64,000 bases of DNA, taken from Phoenix dactylifera. Lineage: Eukaryota; Streptophyta; Magnoliopsida; Arecales; Arecaceae. A program made the position numbers and the translations under genes. This document shows positions 37,534-49,399 of this stretch, piece after piece. The stretch is from contig NC_052401.1 in assembly GCF_009389715.1 (NCBI RefSeq), forward strand, positions 2,406,843 through 2,470,842, read 5' to 3'. The notes under the pieces were generated by a model, which ran no database searches, was not told the DNA's origin, and saw only the letters and a list, made by a program, of their open reading frames with translations. Each line of letters opens with the position of its first letter. Positions within the stretch are counted from its first letter, which is position 1.

Positions 37534-39619
37534 GAGCTCATAGACCAGAGAGCCGAGACCAGAGAACCGAGACCAGAGAGCCGAGACCAGAGAGCCGAGA
37601 CCAGAAGGCCGAGCACAGCAGGCCAAGCCCATGCCTTAGCCAAATATCCAATTTCCACCTAACCCTCTAAGGGACCTGACAACCCCACTACAACCTGCCG
37701 CTATCTCCAAGCCATCAAGGCATAAGATCTCCGCAGGTATTCGGCACGACTTGCCATTAATGCATGAGACCCCCTCAAGTCTCCGATGCATTCAGTCATT
37801 TAATGAACACGGCCCAAGACGATCTCCGGATCACTGAACTATCAGAGCGTATGGCTCTCCCTGACCGCCGGTTCACTCGGTAATAAATGCACTTACCATC
37901 CACGGACCCCAGGCCCACCACGGCCGGCGGTTCAACCACCCCAACAGGTCCGATCGACCGTGACAACTCCCTGGTTCCGGTCTGATTCGGCCTTATTTTC
38001 CACCACGCCATTAATGGGCCAAATCGTGCCCAATTATTACAAAACAGGACAAACCTCCTGTCACCTCCCAGGTAACAAAAATCCTCCTATAAAAGGAAAC
38101 CTGGGGGGAAAAGGGAGGGGGAACTGGGACTGGACTCTGAGGACTCTCAGGACCCTTGGGACTGAACCCTCTTGGACAGCACAGATACAATGGATGACAT
38201 CATCTTCTTCATCTTCTTGATCTAATCTAAATATTCTGGCTGTCTTCTCCACATACGGGCTTCCCTGCTCTCTCCACATATTGGCCCCCTCTGACTTAGG
38301 CATCGGAGGGCCGGCGCCGGGGAGCCCGGCCACCGGTTCTTCCTGCAGGACTCGCACCCCACAGTGGAGGACGCCACCAGTCGGCGCACCGTCGACCACC
38401 CTTCCAGCGGCGGAGCTCTGCCCCTCCAGGAGGACGCCACCAGCCGGCGCACCGTCGACCACCCTTCCAGCGGCGGAGCTCTGCCCCTCCAGGAGGACGC
38501 CACCAGTCGGCGCGCCGTCGATCGCCGCCCCTGCGGCGGAAGCCCCTCCTTCCCCGGCTTCGCGGCGGCCCCCGGATCCAATTTCCAGCAACAGTTGGCG
38601 CTAGAGGAAGGGCCCGAGTTCGCTGCCATGAAGCTAAGAAGCAAAGGGGCTTCCAATGCCTCTCGACGTCCTCCACCCAGTCCTGAGCATTCCGTCCGGA
38701 ACTCACCACCTCCGGCTGAGTCAGTTCATCAAGTTCGGCCGGAGCAGTTTGATGCCCTGGTGCAACAAGTGCAAGCCTTGGCTACCGCTGTCCAAAGCTT
38801 GCAACCCAGGGGCATCCCAACGGCACCGCCTCCTCCGGCTCCAGTTCAACCGGAGCCCCCTACAAGCGGGTTTCCCCTTCGAGTATCATGCTCCAAGTCC
38901 CAAACGCTCAGTCCAAAATTCACCATCAAGATCTCCGGTAGATCAAGTTCCACAAGTCCAACTCGAGCACTTCGATGCGCTTGTGCAGCAAGTCCAAGCG
39001 CTAGCTATTTGCAGCCCAAAGCCTGCAACAAGTGGAGGCCCCTCCTTTGCCGCCTCCACGGAATCATGTTAAGCAGAGGAAGAAACTTTCTCCTGACTCC
39101 CGAGCCATCTCGAATCAGGCATGGCTCCCGCTGCAACGACGTATGTGGGGGCAACCAGTGAGAAGTAGTAGTCCAAGTCTCACGTCAACGAGTTGGGGGG
39201 AAAGAGAAATAAAAGCTGAGGTCTGGAGAAGGAGAGTTATGGAGCTTTAAAATGGGATTGTAAGCCTCTGTGACAAAGGGTACAGCCCCATTAAATCCCA
39301 TTATCCTTCCAAGTCTTCTGTCTTCCGGCAGCAAGCAAGAAACCAGCATGTACTCCCTCCTTACGGGCGTAAGTCCTTGGGACGGCGCCCGCGACATTGC
39401 TCCCCTTTCAGAGCGTCGCCATCACTGAAGCCCCCGCCGAGCTCATGCAGACCGAGCTCAGAAACCCGAGCGCAAAACACCTAAAAAATCAAGCCAAAGA
39501 AGGCCGGTGCCGAACCAAGTCCTGAGGGACTTCGAAGCTCGAGAGCTATCAAAATATCTCCAAAAGCTACAGGACGCCACTTTGGCTTCAAATAAATTCA
39601 ATATTTTATCTATTTTCAG

Positions 39620-40845
39620 GTTAGCCAACGAGCTCGGCTCGTTCTCCTACCCTGACCACGGTCAGGATGCCCCAATATATTGGGATGCCCTGCCACAACG
39701 GGATGCCCCGATTCGTCGGGATGACCCGAGACGTCGGGGTGCGGTCTTAAGTGACCAGACGAGCTCGGCACGTTCTCCATCGGCTTCCACCGTCGAGCTC
39801 GGCTCGTGCTCCCCGACTATGAGTTGCGGTCCTCTCTGACCAGACGAGCTCGGCTCGTTCTCCTACCCTGACCACGGTCAGGATGCCCCGAGACGTCGGG
39901 ATGCCCCCGATCCGTCGGGATGCCCTGAGACGTCAGGATGCCCCAATATATTGGGATGCCCTGCCACAACGGGATGCCCCGATTCGTCGGGATGGCCCGA
40001 GACGTCGGGGTGCGGTCTTAAGTGACCAGACGAGCTCGGCTCGTTCTCCATCGGCTTCCACCGTCGAGCTCGGCTCGTGCTCCCCGACTATGAGTTGCGG
40101 TCCTCTCTGACCAGACGAGCTCGGCTTGTTCGCCTACCCTGACCACGGTCGGGATGCCCTGAGACGTCGGGATGCCCCGATCCGTCGGGATGCCCCGGCT
40201 ATAGGGAAGCTCGAGACGTCGAGATGAGTTGCGGTCCTCTCTGACCAGACGAGCTCGGCTCGTTCTCCATCGGCTTCCACCGACGAGCTCGGCTCGTGCT
40301 CCATCGGCTATGAGTAGTGGTCCTCTCTGACCGGATGAGCTCGGCTCGTGCTCCTACCCCGGCCTCGGCCGGGATACCTCGAGACGTCGAGATGCCCCGA
40401 TTTATCGGGCTGAACCAATACGTTGGGATGTAGTCTTCATTGGCCCAACAAGCTCGGCTCATTCTCTATTCTTGGATTTCTCTGCCGACGTCCCCAAAGA
40501 ACGGACTCCGAGCAGAGGAGCGTCTTCAGTCGCCTCGGCGCAGGGACGCACTTAGTACCAGGTACCCATTTATTTAATGTCTTTACATTATTTTATTCTT
40601 GGACTTTTCTCTGCCGACGTCCCCAAAGAATGGAGTCCGAGCAGAGAAGCGTCTTCAGTCGCCTCGGCGCAAGGACGCACACGGTACAAGGTACCCATTC
40701 ATTTAATGTCTTTACATTCTCATTTATCTTTACTTGGATTCTTCTCTGCCGACGTCCCCAAAGAACGGACTCCGAGCAGAAAAAGCGTCTTCAGTCGTCT
40801 TGGTGTAAGAACGCTCACAGCACCAGGACGATCGATGACTGAACT
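39620..40845. repeat. Internal repeat arrays of the non-autonomous Tat element
   Basis: From about 39620 to 40460 short GATGCCCCGA…GTCGGGATG modules and GACGAGCTCGGCTCGTTCTCC modules recur in blocks. From about 40475 to 40840 a unit of about 130 bp (CTCTGCCGACGTCCCCAAAG and following) occurs three times. The region has no coding capacity beyond chance frames. Confidence 0.75.
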
Positions 40846-40961
40846 ACTTCCTTCGCCCGAGCTAAAAAGCAGCTCGGACTCGGAAGTCGGGGGGTAGTGT
40901 TGGTGGAAAAATGGACCACCCCACAAATGTAATTATAGCACCCAAATCCATCAGCAAGCTC

Positions 40962-41206
40962 GAGCTCATCCTAAGTGATTGAGCTCTTCCGCTCTCGAGC
41001 TCATCCTAAGTGATCGGGCTCTTCCGCTCTCGAGCTCATCCTAAGTGATCGAGCTCTTCCGCTCTCGAGCTCATCCTAAGTGATCGGGCTCTTCCGCTCT
41101 CGAGCTCATCCTAAGTGATCGAGCTCTTCCGCTCTCGAGCTCATCCTAAGTGATCGGGCTCTTCCGCTCTCGAGCTCATCCTAAGTGATCAAGCTCTTCC
41201 GCTCTC
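40962..41206. repeat. 35-bp tandem repeat, seven units, 3' LTR
   Basis: Seven 35-bp units lie in the 3' LTR. Alternating GATCGGGCTC and GATCGAGCTC variants suggest expansion by 70-bp steps. The four extra units account exactly for the 140-bp length difference between the LTRs. Confidence 0.9.
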
Positions 41207-42329
41207 GAGCTCATAGACCAGAGAGCCGAGACCAGAGAACCGAGACCAGAGAGCCGAGACCAGAGAGCCGAGACCAGAAGGCCGAGCACAGCAGGCCAAG
41301 CCCATGCCTTAGCCAAATATCCAATTTCCACCTAACCCTCTAAGGGACCTGACAACCCCACTACAACCTGCCGCTATCTCCAAGCCATCAAGGCATAAGA
41401 TCTCCGCAGGTATTCGGCACGACTTGCCATTAATGCATGAGACCCCCTCAAGTCTCCGATGCATTCAGTCATTTAATGAACACGGCCCAAGACGATCTCC
41501 GGATCACTGAACTATCAGAGCGTATGGCTCTCCCTGACCGCCGGTTCACTCGGTAATAAATGCACTTACCATCCACGGACCCCAGGCCCACCACGGCCGG
41601 CGGTTCAACCACCCCAACAGGTCCGATCGACCGTGACAACTCCCTAGTTCCGGTCTGATTCGGCCTTATTTTCCACCACGCCATTAATGGGCCAAATCGT
41701 GCCCAATTATTACAAAACAGGACAAACCTCCTGTCACCTCCCAGGTAACAAAAATCCTCCTATAAAAGGAAACCTGGGGGGAAAAGGGAGGGGGAACTGG
41801 GACTGGACTCTCAGGACTCTCAGGACCCTTGGGACTGAACCCTCTTGGACAGCACAGATACAATGGATGACATCATCTTCTTCATCTTCTTGATCTAATC
41901 TAAATATTCTGGCTGTCTTCTCCACATACGGGCTTCCCTGCTCTCTCCACATATTGGCCCCCTCTGACTTAGGCATCGGAGAGCCGGCGCCGGGGAGCCC
42001 GGCCACCGGTTCTTCCTGCAGGACTCGCACCCCACAGTGGAGGACGCCACCAGTCGGCGCACCGTCGACCACCCTTCCAGCGGCGGAGCTCTGCCACTCC
42101 AGGAGGACGCCACCAGCCGGCGCACCGTCGACCACCCTTCCAACGGCGGAGCTCTGCCCCTCCAGGAGGACGCCACCAGTCGGCGCGCCGTCGATCGCCG
42201 CCCCTGCGGCGGAAGCCCCTCCTTCCCTGGCTTCGCGGCGGCCCCCGGGTCCAATTTCCAGCAACAAAAGTAACAATAGCTCTAGCATCCATTTGCACCA
42301 GCAAAATGAGCTTTAAGTATAAGATAGAA

Positions 42330-42675
42330 CCAACATGGAGGTCATTGTTGAAACTCCTACTTGCTAGTGAGTCAGCCACAAAATTAGAGGTAAGGTGCTA
42401 AATATCTTTAAGAAGAGGACCAGAGAAACCAGTGCAGATGATCAATGATCCCGGTAATAACAGTAGACATTTTTACAATTTAGTGTAATAATAGAAATAA
42501 TAAGCCCTTCCCAAGCTACCCTTAATTTAGCCAGGATTGAGGTAGCTAAGAAGTTCGTTGAACCCACTAAAAATACTCGATCAGTGCGATCTCTGATAAC
42601 AAAACTAGTACCACCTTGATCGCTCCCAATAGATCCATCAAAGTTGATTTTGAGCAACCTATAGGGAGGGGGCAT
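42330..42675 (-). mobile_element. LINE-type RNase H fragment
   Basis: The minus strand encodes PYRLLKINFDGSIGSDQGG, then FVIRDRTDRVFLVGST and LAKLRVAWEGLI. This is the RNase H fold with the DGS start and the GG..FVIRD strand seen in plant LINE and RVT_3 proteins. Only this domain is present, so it is a fragment. The Tat-type element inserted beside it. Confidence 0.7.
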
Positions 42676-42719
42676 CCAATGTACCTACAAAAGGAAAGGG
42701 AAATATGAGCTATTGGAGT

Positions 42720-44090
42720 CACGGGATGTCTTTGATGCATGTAATTTGCATGAAGACTTTTTGATAAAACTCAGGCTCAAGATTAGCTCAATTGCAGTTC
42801 CATTCAATCCGTGCGTTCTCCGGGTTCAATGAGTAAGACATAGTTGTTTGTGATAGTGATCTCTAGAAGTTGGCTAATCTCTTTGTGGATGGAAATCCAA
42901 GGAGGTGGCTTACTTATGAGCAAAATGTGGGTAGGCTCCCTCAAGCCCAACCTAATTAGCCCGAATTGCCCCAAGAATGACCACATACAAGGCTGAGAGA
43001 GCACAGGAGTTCCAGGCTCCTTGGTTTCAACAAGCGAATAAGAGGGCTAGAGATGAGGAGGAGGGGGTGCTGGTGGGGGTAAAATAGAAGTGTGTAGTGG
43101 TGGTATTGGTGGTTATAGACTACAACTAAATTATATAGAATATTAGGGATTTTAGAATTAGAATTTCACTTTCCTTATTTTCATCTTGACTTTGGATTTT
43201 AAAAATTAAAAATGGAAATATAGAATATGAATGAAAAATTATATTATCAAGTTGGGCCAAGTAAAAAAATTTAAAAGCCTCGATCTGGCTCGATTTCCAA
43301 TGGATTTTAAATACTTAAGCTTGATTCAGTCGAGCCTATCTTGCATAAGTAAATTGGCATGTGATTTTTTGTGCTCGAATCTAAGAGATTGTCTACTTCA
43401 TCAAGAAGACCATATTATATCTGCTAAAATATGCAAACACTGGTAAGAGAGCTTGTCCAAAATCGAAAAATATTTGTCAAAAATGTTCAAAAAAAAACTA
43501 TCTATAGGTCCTTAAATTTTTAGTTATTAAACATTTTATAGCCCCTCAGCCATATTATTTGCATCACTTATTTATAGAAAATTAGGAGTGGCGATCGGGT
43601 CAAATTAAATGCATGATGGATTAAAAATTTGTTAATCTAAATCCGATCTATCCATTAAACTATCAAAAATCTAGATCCAAATATGATCATTTTATTAAAT
43701 AGATTATATAATGAATTGAAACAAGATAGGTGAATTAACCAGTTAAGTATTGCCACCCTTATGTGAAATATATTTATAAAAATTATTACATTATATGTGA
43801 AATATATTCATCCTTAAATACAACTTTCATTTAAAACTGCATTTGACCCTGCAATGTTTATTAAGATGTATGAGGGTAAGCTTATTTATCTGGCCTCTAA
43901 CTGGAATTTTTGATTATTAAGTTGCCTCGTGGACGTGGACCCCAATTTTTGTAGAACTCCTTAAGCTCCTCCTCCTGCGAGCACTAGAAATAATTTTCCG
44001 TCCACAATAGGCGTCAAAATCGCATAGAAATCGCGCGAGTAATATCTCAGTCTCCCTCAAAACCATTCGATTAAATTCCATCCTATCAAG
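42720..44090. other. AT-rich sequence without recognised genes
   Basis: I see no gene or structured element. A short pyrimidine-free tract and tandem GTGGTGG text occur near 43040-43120. Possible continuation of the LINE piece to about 43020 is not supported by frame. Confidence 0.35.
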
Positions 44091-44099
44091 TATCAACTA

Positions 44100-44247
44100 C
44101 TTGTAGGGTTTTATCATCTCTCTTTTTTTCTTTCCTTCCCCGCTCGAATGCTATGTGGACATTGGGCGATTCCCTCTCCCGAGTTACGGCAATGATTAGG
44201 GCAATCTCTTCACGATTCTCGATGCCACCGATCCGAACGGAGTAAGT
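44100..44247 (+). other. Possible first exon of an unidentified gene
   Basis: A leader-like TGTAGGGTTTTATC telo-box motif (about 44102-44115) and a pyrimidine-rich stretch precede ATGs at 44149 and 44154. The frame from 44154 reads MWTLGDSLSRVTAMIRAISSR, basic and Ser-rich like an organelle-targeting peptide, up to a GGA|GTAAGT donor at about 44241. No downstream exon could be joined with confidence and the family is not recognised. It could be a real first exon, or chance. Confidence 0.3.
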
Positions 44248-45232
44248 TCAGTTCGTTCTTCTTCTCTTTTTCACAACCAAAATCTCTAGATCGTTTGATC
44301 CTATCAAGTGTTTGTGGTTATTGCTCAAATAAAGCGCAACCAACTCAACTTCTGGAATTTAGTATAGATGGATATAGATTAATTCTTTCTTTTATCATGT
44401 TTTTGATTTAATTAAGCATGTTAGAAAGTAGGATTCTACATGCTCGAGTGTCTCTGAGCTGATCCACTAGAAGAGTAGAACCTTTGTGAACTTTGGAGGG
44501 TGTTTGGATGCCCTGATTTGGTGTATAGTGACAGCATGCTGGAGATAATGATCTTTGACCAGAAAATAAATGGCTGCCAGTGTGTTCAGTTTCCTTGTGA
44601 AAGGGAGGAGGATGATGGAAAAATATTAGAGAGCTGTAACAAATGGTAATAAGCTTGTATCCAGTTATTCTTTATTTAATTGAAGATGCATGTAGCCCCA
44701 ACAAAAAATAGGTTGGTGGATATTGTTATAGGCTGCTCCATACTTACATATTTCAGTACAGAGAGCTAATTTACATATTGATATATATTTAGAGAACATA
44801 AAGCAAAGTTCCTATTTTTGTAGATAAGTGGTGAGGAATGTTTGACATGCTTGCCAACATTGAGAGTTGGTATCAGATAAAACAAATGGGCTTAACAAAA
44901 TGTAAATAAGATTAAACATAGACTTCATAGGAGCCAAGAATTGTAGACATGTCAAAAAGGGATGGTACCATTTGTATTATACCGCTTTGATGAAAAAACA
45001 GGACAGCTATACAGGACATCGATTCTTAACTGGATCAAGATGTCCCCTTGTTTTGGCCGAAACCAGTTGGGACTGGCTAGGACTAGGGCTGATTCGGCCA
45101 TTACCAAGGGCGACTTGACTGGATCGCTTGATTTGATAAAGAAAAAAGAGACAGCGTGGGCCCATACTCTCTTTCCCTTGGCTTGTTACAGGTCTACTGT
45201 GGGTGAAGATTGAGAAAGAGGGCGAGGGAGAT

Positions 45233-45260
45233 GGGGTGGGGGTGGGGGTGGGGGTGGTGG
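45233..45260 (+). repeat. G-run array with G-quadruplex potential
   Basis: Four runs of four or five G separated by single T (GGGGTGGGGGTGGGGGTGGGGG) form a textbook G-quadruplex motif with one-base loops. Confidence 0.8.
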
Positions 45261-46261
45261 AGAGGAGGGCAGATCCGACCAGTCCTTTAAGCAGTGCAGC
45301 ACCATATACCCTATCATTGTCTCAAAAATCACTTTAACTTTGAAAAAATATTCATTAAAAATATATTTAAGATAAAATTAAAAATTTTAAAAAATGGTGA
45401 TTTAGAGGCAAAAACGATCCAGTACTATGTTTAATAAATTGGGGTAATGGAATTGCAAATGCTAGGAATAGTTAAATGTTGGAGCATTTGCCTAAGTCGC
45501 AAGTAGGAGAAGGTAGGAGCTTATTAAATGATTTGGTCAAGTTTTAATGAACTTTTGTTGGACCTTTCTCTATCTTTGGTGAAGTAGTTTGAGGAAATTG
45601 AACAATTTAGTCTGGAAAGAAATTTAGAGGAAAAAGGAAATTAATAAAGCCATCTAAAGTGGATAAAATTGGTGCTTGTTGGTTAGGGCCTACATGAATC
45701 TCCATTTTTCCCCAAGAGATGTTACAGGTGGTTAAGGAGGATATCATACAATTCTTCTATGAATTTGGGCGACATGGAGAAGTTAGTAGATCATTCAATA
45801 TGCCAAAGAAAGTCTCTACGAAGTAGCAAATATTTACAAAGATCCTTGAAATGTGAGTGACATAGAGGCCTACAATACGGAAGCAACATATATGTGTGTG
45901 TATGGAGTGGAATTAGAAGCACTTTTGTCTAGAATTCAGTTTACTTTTTATTTCTTGATTATGATGTTTCTGTCTAAATGCCTGAAGAGACTAATGGGAG
46001 ACCATATGTAAAAGCTTGGTGGTTTAAATTTCAGATATTTCAGTTGGCTCAACGTTGGATATAGTTTAGCAGAGGTATGAAATGTTAGTTGTTCTACAGA
46101 GAATATTTAGCTGACAGAATTCATAAATTTATGCTCAAGAATCTTGGACTGTCTGAGGTCGAAAAATCAACAAAGGGAAAACTAGGTATAAGTTGGTGGA
46201 CAACATAGAGTCTTGTTTTAGGTGACTTATGTGGGAGATACTGCTTCTATAGCTTAGTCCT

Positions 46262-46385
46262 ATATATTTTATTCATTCATGCATTCATTCATTTTGAGCA
46301 ATATCTAGAATTAGAACTCTGGACCTCGCCAAGAGCAAGCCCTTGAGGGAGAGGTGCTAACCAACTGAGCTAGCAGTTGTTGGGT
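46262..46385 (-). mobile_element. tRNA-derived SINE
   Basis: The minus strand has an A-box-like TAGCTCAGTTGGTTAGCACC (46352-46371) and a B-box-like GGTCCAGAGTTCTAATTC (about 46305-46322), followed by a (TGAA)n-type tail near 46265-46295. The tRNA folding arms are not kept, so it is a SINE relic, not a tRNA gene. Confidence 0.6.
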
Positions 46386-47362
46386 TTATGTTTTATGAAT
46401 TAGTTATACGTGATAAGAAAGTTTGGATAAGATAGTTTTGTGGACGACAAGGTTTCCTTTAGAATCCTTACTGTTGTCTATTTTCTCAGTGCTAGTTGTG
46501 TGGGCATGATAGAAAGATTTAGTGTTTTCAAGTTGCTTGGTTTGATAAGTATCCAATATCCTTTGGTTCTAGAGCTTCTTTTCCTGTGTGCTTATTGGCC
46601 CCTTAGCAAATATCAAGATGTACTACAGCTCATATTTACATCTAGTCTTATAGGTTATTAATGTTTTTGGTCTTACATCTTGTTAAATATTTTATTGTCT
46701 TGCTTGATAATATAGGAAAAAATGATCATTAATGTTAACAAAATAGGAAGATCTGAATTTGTTTTCAAGTGTTCTCTGTCTTGGAGCAGTAATCATCTCT
46801 TCTGATCGTGTGTCTTGGTCTTGTCTTCGGTTCAAAATGAGATGAAACATTCCTGAGGTTGCTAACGTTTAATAGCTAGTTATCAAAAGTTGAGAATCTT
46901 TGCCAGTTAGGTTAAGCATTGATTGCATGGTCATTTGGAAGGAAAGAAATGCTTGAATTATTTAAACATAGGAACTTTTTGATTGAGGTTTTTGCTTGAG
47001 AAATGGATTGATGCTGTATAGGCTTTAGCTAGAAAAAGTTCCGCACAATTTTTTTTCATGACTTAGTTGGGCAAATGGGAGAGTCAAATGGGACTAGCTT
47101 TGCTAAAGTCATTGGTGGCTTCTAATATCTACCGTTTATATGAGGGCGCTTTGTGGCAATGGCCTATGCATTTCTTTGCTTTGGTGTTTGCTCAGTCTGA
47201 TAAAGGGGCCATTAATATCATTTATCGACTATTTATGAATGCCTTCCATTTTTTGCTAAACCTGTTGGCAGCCACCATGGATGTCTTCGTCTTCGTTTTT
47301 TGTTGCTTTGTGCATTTTGTTGCTCATGCTATGCTGCTATTTCACTTTATACTGTGAACTAC

Positions 47363-47518
47363 TTTTTTTTTTTTTTTTTGCCTAAGGGAATTCTGTGAAT
47401 TACAATTTGAGCAATATTAAAACAACAAACAGCTCTCACCGACCACTCGAAGACAGGACTCATGCACCCAAAGCTTCTGCCTATAGGGGGCCTACCACCT
47501 GGGCTCATGAGCCTTTAC
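47363..47518 (-). mobile_element. SINE-like retroposon with poly-A tail
   Basis: A T-run at 47363-47379 is the poly-A tail of a minus-strand insertion. Towards its head are GAGCCCAGGTGGTAGG (A-box-like) and GTCTTCGAGTGGTCGG (B-box-like). The size of about 155 bp fits a plant SINE. No clean target duplication was seen. Confidence 0.45.
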
Positions 47519-49070
47519 CTGCAAATGCAATTACTTAGGAATTAATCTGTTTCTTGATGGTTGTTTGTGGGGATTGTTCATTCTTTCATCATTATCTGTA
47601 CTCTTTTTGGTTCATTTGCTTCATGTTACTGTATTTATCCCATCAAATGAGTAGGAGCAACTTTATGATCCCTTTTCCATTTAGTCCTGCGAAGAGATAA
47701 ATGCTCTCTCATCTGCGTTCTTAGTTCTTCCTGCTGAGGGATGCATAATGCATACTTTGTCAGTTTCATCCCATTGATATTTATTCAAAAGATCTAATAT
47801 TGTAGCAGCTTAATAATGGCACCATCATTGCTCCGGTATCTCGGGGGGTTTTAGCAGAGGAATTTGGTGTAAAGAAGATCTATGTCTCTTCAGACACGCT
47901 CCCAGTATAGAGGTGACTAGATATAAGAAAGAAACTTCAATCTTGAAAGACAGCATTTCAAATGTTTGCTAAGTGATGCAAGAAAGCTAGTATTCAGACT
48001 GGTGGGAACCTCCCAAGGATCCAAATTAATAGAGAAAAGTGAAAAACTCTTTGTGACATCAATTTTCAAAATTGGCTGATCAAAATATGTCCTTGATCCA
48101 AACTCCAAATGGTCACTTTTTAACAAATCTAAAATCAAATATATTTTACTGATCGTTCTTCTGTTCTGTTCCATAAAACTTTTAGCAAAAATGACAATTT
48201 AGAAAAACTGAAAAATTAAAAACTGACTTCTCTTTTGTCTATAAATCCTAAGTTTTGGTTTATCTATTCTAGTAGAACTCACAAGAACTCGAGGAGCCCC
48301 TTAATGAACAGGAGATCTAATTGACTGAATGAAGCTTGGGTTGAATATCTTCATCATGGTTGGTTGGGCAGTAAATACTCAAGATTTTCTGCACCTGTTG
48401 CTCTATTGGAGACCTTGGGATCTCGATGTATCCCACAAGGGGAATGCGATGATCATGGAATATTGTGTGACATATCCTTCTGCATAATATAAGTAGACTA
48501 TAACGGCTATGCCAAGACCACTTACAATAATGCTTTTGGTTGCTTCCTAACATGATATGACGAATTCAGATAACTGATGTGCAGGTTTCTTTTACTATAC
48601 AAAACAATTTCTGAACTTGTAATTGTTTAAAAACTGAAATTCTTCACAGCAAGCACGTGTTATCTATAGGTGATGTTATTTGTTTCCCAAGATTTGATTA
48701 TTTGTACTTTGCTACAGTTTTTTGGAAGCTAACTTCAATAGCTTTTTTTCTGAAGCACTGTCTGCAAGCTTGGTTCTTGATTGGAAAATTAACACTTGCA
48801 TTCAGATATCTATTCTTACTGTTCATGGTTTTGTTGCCCATTGGTTCATCACTAATGCGTGCTCTTATTGGTAACATATTTTATAAACTTTAGAAGAGGA
48901 AAGAAGGCTTTACAGGTTGGAGCTTCCTGAGACTCAAATTGCTAATGCTGCTTGTTGGAACCATCTTGAACAAAGCAAATGACATAGCATGCCCTGCATA
49001 CAATCTAGTACTTTTTCTTTATTGGTGACATAACACAAGCAGTTCCATGATGTATTCTCCTTCATAATGA

Positions 49071-49395
49071 TTGTTGGTAGCCTTGTTGATTTCTAAGGAT
49101 GCATCTTGCCCACCTACTTTCCCACATAGCACTATGTCATCCGAGTCATTTCTGACTAGGAATTCCCTATGAACAACTGGACTTCTACTCACTCATTTGG
49201 TGCACATTAGAAGCCCCAAGCATTTGTTGGTAGCCTTGTTGATTTCTATGGATGCATCTTGCCCGCCTACTTTCCCACATAGCACTATGTCATCCGAGTC
49301 ATTTCTGACTAGGAATTCCCTATGAACAACGGGACTTCTACTAAAATTCTCTCTCTCTCTCTCTCTCTCTCATTTGGTGCACATTAGAAGCCAAG
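49071..49395. repeat. Tandem duplication, unit of about 153 bp
   Basis: Unit 1 (49071-49223) and unit 2 (49224 to about 49395) share TTGTTGGTAGCCTTGTTGAT, CCACATAGCACTATGTCATC and CATTTGGTGCACATTAGAAG. They are nearly identical. Unit 2 has gained a (CT)n microsatellite at about 49347-49370. This is a recent local duplication of non-coding sequence. Confidence 0.9.
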
Positions 49396-49399
49396 CATG

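Larger units (their letters stand above)
37360..42271 (+). mobile_element. Non-autonomous Tat-lineage LTR element, structurally whole
   Basis: The 5' LTR is 37365-38593 (1,229 bp) and the 3' LTR 40898-42266 (1,369 bp). Both run TGTTGGTGG to CAGCAACA. The target duplication AAAGT is at 37360-37364 and 42267-42271. The primer-site region GTTGGCGCTAGAGG (38594) and the gag start MKLRSKGASNASRRPP (38629) match the element at 29676. A G-rich polypurine tract precedes the 3' LTR. The interior is only 2.3 kb, with no protease, reverse transcriptase or integrase, and consists largely of repeats. Excluding repeat number, the two LTRs differ at only about seven positions, so insertion was recent: well under a million years with usual plant rates. 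Confidence 0.92.
44250..49070. other. Gene-poor stretch with SINE pieces
   Basis: Apart from the G-run array and the two SINE relics, I support no feature. Short open frames at 44962, 46440, 47067 and 48657 lack codon bias and splice context. A phrase at about 47825-47918 (GTIIAPVSRGVLAEEFGVKK, ending in a stop) looks coding-like but could not be tied to a family or exon chain. Confidence 0.35.

Noticed and set aside
38061-39161. Open frames in the short Tat-type element (up to 265 residues)
   Set aside because: Only the beginning matches gag; the rest is LTR or repeat-derived sequence without polyprotein motifs.
46305-46375. tRNA-like sequence with A- and B-box text
   Set aside because: It lacks paired acceptor and anticodon arms and has a SINE-type tail, so it is annotated as a SINE relic and not as a tRNA gene.
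47067-47357. 96-residue hydrophobic open frame
   Set aside because: It has no family match, AT-rich composition, no promoter or splice context, and is followed directly by a SINE tail.
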